NCBI RefSeq assembly: GCF_039555335.1
Contig: NW_027305496.1
Span: 124,001-188,000, forward strand
Source: Amphiura filiformis
Lineage: Eukaryota; Echinodermata; Ophiuroidea; Amphilepidida; Amphiuridae
Direction of reading: 5' to 3'
Length of the DNA: 64,000 nucleotides
In this document: positions 56,191 through 64,000 of the stretch, one piece after another
Numbering within the stretch: the stretch's first letter is position 1
Layout: each line of letters opens with the position of its first letter
Translations under genes and position numbers: made by a program
Notes under the pieces: model-generated
Told to the model about the DNA's origin: nothing
Seen by the model: the letters and a program-made list of their open reading frames with translations, nothing else
The model's database searches: none

Positions 56191-56603
56191 TTAATCCACC
56201 CAATTGGGTAGTCACAACACCAGTTTGGTGCGCAGGGGAACCAGTCATGGCCGACTAAATTCTGACCATCACTTGGCTTGTTGGATTCGTCTATAGTCAA
56301 CACAAATTTACTGTTAGGCGCAACCACGGAATGACCAGTGTGGCATGTTCACAAATCCTGTCCTTACCAGGTTGATACTAATTGCCACTCTATGGGGAAT
56401 ATACACAGCCATCTAGGCAGCCCACAAAACTGACAGAGATGTATCAAAGTACAATTGCCATATATATTGACAAAAAATCATACCATGCAGAAACTGTCCC
56501 AAATGTTGGTCAGCTAAAATTTCAGGTCTTCAAATTTGGGAAACTTAGTGAAGATACAATATTCAAAATGCAATTCGATATGTCTGTTGTGTTCTCAGGT
56601 CCC

Positions 56604-56942
56604 GTAGCTATTTTTGCATTTTTCTCAAAAAATAATAATACACTGGTAATGAAAGTTACGTATATTATAGAGGCAAAGGAATCCAGTTACCACACTGGAA
56701 TTTCAGTGACAAGCGGTACATTATTTATTTATGAAAAGAAAAGAGGTACCCCTAGAATGTACCTCTTTTCATAACATATATAATGAACCACTTGTCTTGA
56801 ATCACTGAAATTTCAGTGAAGTAATTGGATTCTTTGCCCCTATAATATACATTGTATACATAACTTTTGTTACCAGTGTTTAGTTATTTTGTGAGAAAAA
56901 TGCAAAATTAGTCACAAAATTTATCAGTGGGTGTAGTACCCC
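56604..56942. mobile_element. piggyBac-like MITE, family C, left end lost
   Basis: The right end GGGTGTAGTACCCC is followed by TTAA (56943-56946). The left end is replaced by family F sequence (ATTCGATATGTCTG at 56,574). Confidence 0.75.
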
Positions 56943-57107
56943 TTAAGTCTCTAGGTACACTATTTGGTGTCTGATGTGCTCCCAGGCACCACAAACAATA
57001 CTGTGCAAAGGTGGGTGACCAAGCCCTTAAACAGATATAAATGTTCAAGGGGTGCTACACAGGGGAGGGTGCCATTAGGTCAAATACATTCTTAAATTTT
57101 CCTTTAA

Positions 57108-57459
57108 GGGTGTACTACACCCCTGCCCAATTTTGTGCCCATTTTTGCATTTTTCTCAAAAATTATAGCACATTGGTGACAAGTAAGATATGTATATTAT
57201 AGGGGCAAGGACTACAACTACTGCACTAACAATTCAGCAACTCAGGGCAAGTAGTTATTGATTTATTGATCAAATACTGGTTTTCCCTCATTTTTGAATG
57301 TAACTCCACAACTGTTGTCTGTGCCGAAATAAAATTTCCAGTGCAGTAGTTGTAGTCCTTGCCCCTATAATATACATATCTTACTTGTCACCAACGCGCT
57401 ATAATTTTTGAGAAAAGTTCAAAAATAGGCACAAAATTGGCTAGGGGTGTAGTACCCCC
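57108..57459. mobile_element. piggyBac-like MITE, family C
   Basis: TTAA at 57104-57107 and 57460-57463; ends GGGTGTACTACACCCC and GGGGTGTAGTACCCCC; about 100-bp arms. Confidence 0.9.
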
Positions 57460-57855
57460 TTAATCATGCATATATCACACACAATAAAAATACATAGTTT
57501 TTCTTTCTTGTAGATCTCTTTATTTATTTAATATTTTGTACAATATTCATAACATAGCATTTTTGAATGAAACATAATATATATCAATACACAGTAATTC
57601 AAGGAATATTTAAAATTAAAAACAAGTAACAATTAAACAAATCAAGATAAATAGGAATTATACGATTACTGGATAATGTAGATTTGGGTGAGTTTGAATT
57701 TTTCATGCTTTTTCACATTTTTTCTTCAAAAAAGTGAATATTTTTACCCACAAGTTTTAATGTGCAGACGTACAAACTACATGTAATAAAGAAATTGACC
57801 TTTTCGGTATAATCCTGTAAGCCTTTGCGTAGATCTCTGGTGTCGCCACGCCAAA

Positions 57856-57938
57856 GCGCACATCGTTACTGCGCACATCGTTACTGCGCACATCGTTACT
57901 GCGCACATCGTTACTGCGCACATCGTTACTGCGCACTT
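57856..57938. repeat. 15-bp tandem repeat, 5 copies
   Basis: GCGCACATCGTTACT repeats exactly every 15 bp from 57856 to 57930. It reads as a five-residue repeat on the minus strand, but no gene context supports translation. Confidence 0.95.
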
Positions 57939-58252
57939 CACAGCTTTGAAATGTGCAGTAATCATGTTCTCTAAATGACATGCACATCGGCATGACATCA
58001 AGTGACGACATCTCAGGTCTACCTGCGCCGAAAAGGCTTGTGGGATTTACCGAATGTTATTATTACTGGATAATACATAACCGGCAAAAAATATTTGTGA
58101 GAATTTATTTTCTTTGTTAATTTTACAAATTTTATATGATTATTTTTTTTATCCGCAGATTTCAATGTGTAGGACTTTGAAACTGTAAATACACACCACA
58201 CAGGAAGGAAGTCCACACTTGCTTGAGTGTTTGTTATTCGTAACATGATTGA

Positions 58253-58574
58253 TCAGTGATCACTGATGGTCCTGCCAGTCGTTTGGGAAACTTCATGTAT
58301 ATCATCAATACAAAAGGTCAACATTTTCATATGATGGTCGGCTTTTCTCCAGGCACACACACACTTAAAGTATATATCATTAGATTGATTAAGTTTACTT
58401 ACTGACTGTTTGTTAAATGTCAAAAATGTCAAAAAAATGAATTTGTAATAATTTGCCATGAAATTATTTGATATCAGAACGACATTCTTCATATTCAGAA
58501 TGCAATTTGATGTGTCTGATGGGCTCTCATGTCCCACAAAAAATACAGTGCAAATGTTGCTTCCGATTCCTTAA
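58253..58574. mobile_element. piggyBac-like MITE, family F, partial
   Basis: GACATTCTTCATATTCAGAA, GTCTGATGGGCTCTC and TTCCGATTCCTTAA match the family's right half. Confidence 0.7.
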
Positions 58575-58689
58575 TCATGTTATGAATTATTATGATTACT
58601 CAAAAAAAATGGACTTTCTATTTCTGTGGTGTTCAAAACAAACAGCGAAACTATTCAGAAATGAAAAAGTACGAAAAATTTTATCACTA

Positions 58690-58935
58690 GAATATCTGCC
58701 GTATCAACAAGGGAAGAGGCTTATGCATCGTACACTAGAACATAGAAACACTCAAACATTACAAAAACAAGCGCACAATATGCTTAAAAGCAATACAATC
58801 CGAAGGTCTGGGGTTCAATTCCCCGCACAGGCAGGTATATGACTGGAATTTTTTCTCTGGCTTATCTACATATATGCATGTTATGTTTCCATTGTAATTT
58901 CATGTTTAAATGTGTTAGTGTGCAGTGCATTTTTT
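58690..58935 (+). mobile_element. tRNA-derived SINE, second copy
   Basis: B box GGTTCAATTCC at 58,814, then CCCCGCACAGGCAGGTATAT and a body matching the minus-strand SINE at 14,715-14,840. The A box region is degraded. Confidence 0.65.
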
Positions 58936-59875
58936 TTTTAATATTTCCCCTATCTGCTATTTAGTTTTGAATAATATGGCAAAACACCAGAAAAGATATT
59001 TTACTCTTCCCAGAACCCTTTGCAACACGATGCATCACCTCATTACATAAAACAACACTCCCATTACATTGTACAGGTTCCCTTTGTTTTCATATTGAGA
59101 ATGGACTGGCTAATATGGGTTGATAGTCAAGAAATGAGCATATTTTGCAAGATCTGGATGTGCTCTGCTCATTGAGGAACTTTTGTCACCATATTGCACT
59201 AGACAGCAAATCAGTACAGAAAAATGAAATGAGAGAAATGCATTATGGGAAGTGTAAGATATCTTCTCTGGCAAAACACTGTAAATGTGGCAATTTTCAC
59301 ACAACGTTTTTCGTGAGGTGTTAATTTCACGATTGAACCTCCATTTGGGGAATTACGCAAAAAGAAAACCCTAGTGAAAATTACCACTTATGCAGTTCAT
59401 TCTGAGATAAGTAAAGCATACAAAACATTTGTAATGTGTACAAAGAACCTTACAGTACAATGTATCATGGGATTGATTATAAAAACACATGCAGGATATA
59501 ATTAGTAACATACACAAAATGAAGATTCAATGTCAACTTCCCACAATGCTTTGCAAATTGTGAACTCAGCCTTGCTCACTAATTAGACAAGAAACACTTC
59601 CCAGAGCGCTGAGCCAGGTTGCATGTATATCAGTAATTCTTAAATACTTGAGAACGTTCTTACCCAGCTTTACCCGTGTGATATGACACGATATCACATG
59701 GGTCAGCGCGTGTGCGTCAACGCGATACGCATACTCGCTATTTGGACAAATCGGAGGCGCACAGCAACGGGACTGATCGATTTTAAGCCCTAGGTAATTC
59801 CTTGCAAATGTAGATTTAATTTGATTAAAATTTGTGTAATATTTTTATTTGAATTGAAGTGTTAAGAATGAGAAT

Positions 59876-60026
59876 AAAGGTATTGTTTTTTTTTCTTTTG
59901 TGTATCTATTGTCTCATATAACACGGGCGACATCATTATTTTTGGCGTAAAACTTAAAATAATGATGTCGCCCGTGTTATATGATACGATAGATGCACTT
60001 CAGCGGCTAAAAACAATACCTTTATT
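59876..60026. repeat. Palindromic element
   Basis: ATATAACACGGGCGACATCA and its exact inverse complement are separated by about 20 bp; arms extend to the shared AAAGGTATTGTTTTT. Confidence 0.85.
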
Positions 60027-60177
60027 GTCTAAATCAAATTAGCCTATTCTTTTATACAGGGGGTGTATGGATTTCAACTGGAATACCCCAAAATGGGATC
60101 TGTTACTATAATACTAATGCACTGCTTGATATAATAAACAACTTGCATAAAATAAATAAATAAAAATTTAAGTTCCA

Positions 60178-60487
60178 ATAAGGCGACAAAATAAACCCCG
60201 TTTTACGGGCGGATGGACTTTTCAGGTAGGGTCGGTCAATCTGGATTTTTTTTTTTTTGGAAGCTAAAGTTACCTTAAAATATCACCAAAAGCTTGAAAA
60301 TTTTACAAAAATTTGATTATTTTTAGCAAACATATTTTGAAAATTTTCAGTCAAAATTAATCAATTTTGGCCCCAAAATGGCTGATTTTAAATGATTTTA
60401 GCATCAAGTATTTAATATAAAAAAATCCCAAAATGCAAAATCGGTGTTAGTCTGGCCCGTAATACAGGTTGTTTTTTTTGTCGTCTA
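60178..60487. mobile_element. Oligo-A-ended element, family D (diverged)
   Basis: TAAGGCGACAAAATAAAC on the left; GTTTTTTTTGTCGTCTAA on the right. Confidence 0.55.
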
Positions 60488-60956
60488 ATCCCTTTCAACT
60501 TTTATACTAGGTATGTATAAAACAAAGAGCAGGAAAGAAATTAACACATTTACAACAGAAGCTCATAATGAATATAATTTGCAACATATCACAGATGTAG
60601 AATTCCTTGAAATTATTTGCACAAACTGTAAAACAACTTAATTTTGCTAGCAATTAAATCGCTAAATTAAATTGCCGCTAAACATTTATGATTTAACATA
60701 GCAAGAGGATGCAAATTTGTGAAATTAAATAGCCACAAAAAGATGACTTCTTGCCAATTCGCCAAATCAAGTTGCCGTGAAATTTAAGTGTTTTACAGTA
60801 TTGAAATGTCTAAATTCCACATAACAGGATCAATAACAACATGGAACCATGATATAAAACAACATGCACTGCATTTAATTATAACTTTTCCTTCCTACAT
60901 ACATTTACAAACATAATTCACACCCTCTAAATTGAAATGCTCACAGTGCAGTGACC

Positions 60957-61252
60957 CAGGGTCTTAGCTAGCCACCCGTCTGGCCGTCATTTTAGACGGC
61001 CAGTTTGCTCCTGGGACGGGCAAATTAAAGTTAATGCCTTTGACAGATGCTATATTATAAATTGTATGTTTTGAGAAGCTAATTGACCTTTTTAGCAGAC
61101 CCAATTGGTAGAACAAGGCCATATCAGCACATATTTGAACTCTTTGAACCCCCAATGGGCTATAGATGTCTGGTAAATGTTTTAAAGATCAAATTAGGAC
61201 AGGCAATTTTATTCAAATGACGGACAACAATCAATTTCTAGCTAAGACCCTG
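60957..61252. mobile_element. hAT-type MITE, complete
   Basis: Perfect 15-bp terminal inverted repeats CAGGGTCTTAGCTAG and CTAGCTAAGACCCTG, and a perfect 8-bp duplication CAGTGACC (60949-60956, 61253-61260). Confidence 0.93.
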
Positions 61253-61402
61253 CAGTGACCCATTTCAAAAGAGAGTGCACATGCATGCATTTCAAAGAAG
61301 CAAAAAGCTATATTTGATATTTTTTAAATATTACCTTCATTTTATATTGTATTTCAAATCAAGTCGTATAAAAATGTTGTACGGGATGTGCCACTCAACC
61401 CA

Positions 61403-61770
61403 TTAGGCAAAAAAAAAAAAAATTGTTGTGTTGCCCTCAACCGCCCGACCCTAAATCCTGAAAAATCAGGGTCGGCATTTTTTTTTTTTTTTGAATGATG
61501 ATTTTTACAGATTTGTTCAACAAATCAATGTTTTTCACTAAAAATTAATATTTTATTGAAAGACTAGTCTTTAATTGATGTATAACAGGTATCCAGAAGT
61601 CAAAATTGACAAATGTTTCCTAATTGAAGAAGCATTATTTAATATTTGAGGGGATTTTTAAAAAAAACTGAAGGTTTGAAAAAAAGAAAAGAAAAAAAAA
61701 AGAAATCCAACCGTCAACTTTCCCATTTTCCCACTTGAGGGCAACACAACAATATTTTTTTTGGCCTTAT
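61403..61770. mobile_element. Oligo-A-ended element, family D
   Basis: TTAGGCAAAAA with TTGTTGTGTTGCCCTCAA on the left; TTGAGGGCAACACAACAA with TTTTTTGGCCTTA on the right. Confidence 0.85.
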
Positions 61771-62866
61771 TAGGCCCTTGAAACTCGATTTCCTGTTTCC
61801 TGTCACCCGCGCATGTTATGTAATTTTGCCAGCATTTGTGAACAAAGAATCCCAATATAAAATTGTACTTTGGAATATTTTCTGTAAATATTTAAGTGTT
61901 CTTCAAAATGAAAACGGGTAGCAATACGTTTCGGAAGCAGGGAATAAACAATTCAGCATTCGATTATCCCCTATTTATTTCACTTGCTTCAAGTGTCTTG
62001 TTTCTGTACAAGCCCTTGCAACTTTTTGTGAGAAATGGAAATTGACAAAATAATGAATAATGAAAAAGTTGCCTCATTATGAGCTGAAAAAAGTGATGGG
62101 AAACTGGAAATCAAGTTTCAATGGCCATATACCTTTTATTTTGTGCATAATGTCCTCACACTTCAGTGCTTTTGAAGGAAAAATGCAAAAATGCCCCTAA
62201 TTTGTCTCTAAAACCACAGACAAGAAAATACACACTTTACAGACCATCCACTAACAGACCAAGTCCCTGTGCTTTGTACGCTTAGAATTATTGCATATTT
62301 ATGAGGGAAGATCATTAGATCGTGTATGTCTAACAAATCACACACACGGCATTTGTGGCTATCGTGGAGATGTATTATGGTTTATTATCAGCTCTATAGT
62401 GCCTGTACATTAACACGAAAGATGTCAAAACTTTTGAAAAAATATGCGGCAAAAGGAACAGAATGTGTATGTGCATTTTCGTACACTGCTTTATGGAACA
62501 GTTGGCCCTCATTACAGATGATGATGGACATTGCCTGTTTGTGGATGGTCTGCATATTTTCTTGTCTGTGGCTGAAAACCACAAATATAAACATGTGATG
62601 GGCATCACTATACCCAATAAATAAAATCCTTGAAAGTGCACCCAAAACTGTGGCACATACCCGTATAATCATCAAACAAGGATACACCCTCCCCCCCTCA
62701 TCAAACAAGGATACACCTACGGATACACCTCCCCTCCCCCCCCCCCCTGATATCAACATGTACAGAACAAGTTTATCTCTTATTGAGTTTTATGTCATTG
62801 ACAGTGTTTTAATTAAAAATGTAAGGTTTACGTCATCTTTTGAATAAAATTGGCTATTCATGTTGT

Positions 62867-63030
62867 AACCATACCATGGGAGACATGACCTTAATCTCTT
62901 CCCACACAGGGGGTGTAGATTTTCAATGGAACCACCCACTCAGGTAACCCCATTTGAAATTCACACTCCCTGTGTGAAAGATTACAGCTATGTCTTCCAC
63001 AGGGGGTATGGATTCAAAATGTAATAGCCC
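62867..63030. mobile_element. Foldback MITE, family B
   Basis: CATACCATGGGAGACATGAC to CTTCCACAGGGGGTATGGAT, with CCCATTTGAAATTCACACTC in the middle. Confidence 0.8.
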
Positions 63031-63360
63031 AATTGACCATCTCATTTTGAGATGACCGCGTAAATAAAGGTCAACTTTTTTGTGTGCAGTGTATTTGTTC
63101 TGCCTATCAGGCAACAGCAATAACATAGATCTCGTCCTGTAGTACCCAAAAATGTGTGATTATTCCTTATGCGGTCACATGATCAAGATTTAGGGCATTA
63201 GGACAAGATCCTGCTTACTGTCAGGTAACAAACAATCATCTTGTCATTATTACATAATATTTATATATATTTATCACTTTATGTACATTTTGCAATGGCG
63301 AGAAAAATTGTTATGTTGTCACAGTTGGTCTCTTACAAAGCAGTCAGTGGCCCAAGACGC

Positions 63361-63701
63361 CAGCCCTCGAATTAACCCACGGCACCCATGGCATTTTGCC
63401 GTGGGTGCCAATCACCACTGCCATAATGCCCTCAAAATATGTCCTTTACCCAAGGCAGTCACTTGCCCCTAATGAAGTTGCCGTCGGTGCCCCAGCCCTG
63501 CCCCTTCATTATAAAATTCTTTTATTCACTTTTGAGAAATTGCCTTGGTGCCCCTCTCATATTTTCAACAGTTGCCATGATGCCCTTTTGAAATATTACA
63601 AACTGCCGTGCTGCCTTGCCTTTTCAGTGGAAATCCAAGGTAATTATCAACTTGCCCTAAAAAAGTTGCTGTGCCCCTTCAGATCCTTAAATCGAGGGCT
63701 G
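63361..63701. mobile_element. hAT-like MITE with internal degenerate repeats
   Basis: Ends CAGCCCTCGAATTAA and TTAAATCGAGGGCTG; flanking 8-mers CAAGACGC and CAAGACAC match at 7 of 8. The interior repeats GTTGCC-GTGCCC type blocks about every 50-60 bp. Confidence 0.85.
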
Positions 63702-64000
63702 CAAGACACATGATACAAACTACTTTCAAACATTCAGCTCTATACAGATCAACGGTATGTTCCTTGTGCAAGGGAATTTGGAGTAGGACTGTTTTAATGC
63801 TCTGTGTGCTGGTCATAGGCGTCAACATAAAAAGTCCCAAGTTATATTTGTTGCCAAAATTTAGGGAATAATATTAGTAACGACTACCAGGGAGGTTTTC
63901 CGGTCATTTAAAGCAGAAATAATACGGTAAAATAAAGAAAGCTCACTTAATATCTTGGCCTCTTAAAGAGGAAGCCCCACCAGAGCAGTTCTGGGGCGAA

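Noticed and set aside
57757..58011. Minus-strand frame with repeated NDVRS
   Set aside because: It is only the translation of a 15-bp tandem repeat, with no gene context.
63961..64000. Possible exon start at the right edge (EEAPPEQFWGE after CTTAAAG)
   Set aside because: It is only about 30 bases long before the window ends, too little to support a call.

Overview
This is a stretch of animal nuclear genome, most likely from a marine deuterostome invertebrate (an echinoderm or other ambulacrarian). The signs are widely spaced GT-AG introns, very dense miniature transposons, short degenerate CCCTAA tracts, and a CR1-like LINE with a PHD finger and a 2A-type peptide, an arrangement known from sea urchins. 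The species call is inference. No bacterial-style features were seen.

Region 1 to 25.1 kb (minus strand) holds almost the whole gene for nicotinate phosphoribosyltransferase (NAPRT). I reconstructed twelve coding exons with consistent splice phases, totalling 1,575 nt or 525 codons; only the last short exon lies off the left edge. Two things stand out. First, intron 10 contains a 29-copy, 52-bp minisatellite whose unit is the last 48 nt of exon 10 plus the first 4 nt of the intron, so the pre-mRNA carries 29 consecutive copies of the same 5' splice site. Second, exon 5 exists as three intact 194-bp copies plus one fragment. Because 194 is not a multiple of 3, only one copy can be used per transcript. 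The copies are separated by transposons whose empty sites are visible within the window. Exon 6 also has a partial duplicate. On the plus strand inside NAPRT introns lie a tandemly duplicated RecQ-like helicase fragment (7.6-8.4 kb) and a 5'-truncated LINE (8.4-9.3 kb).

Region 25.1 to 39 kb has no recognisable host gene. It contains a GGCCGGCC-rich tandem array (27-28.3 kb), a 1.1-kb hAT-type element with 8-bp target duplication (28.9-30.0 kb), a near full-length but frame-broken CR1-like LINE with 2A, PHD, endonuclease and reverse transcriptase parts (30.6-34.1 kb), a second LINE remnant in opposite orientation, and a large inverted repeat interrupted by a piggyBac-type MITE.

Region 39.2 to 42.3 kb (plus strand) holds a two-exon F-box/leucine-rich-repeat protein gene of about 692 residues with an unusual lysine-rich repeated N-terminus. 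From 42.3 to 64 kb I found no convincing gene. That stretch is a mosaic of foldback and terminal-inverted-repeat MITEs, including TTAA-flanked piggyBac-like, CAGGG-ended hAT-like and oligo-A-ended families, with one unassigned short open frame at 55.5 kb.
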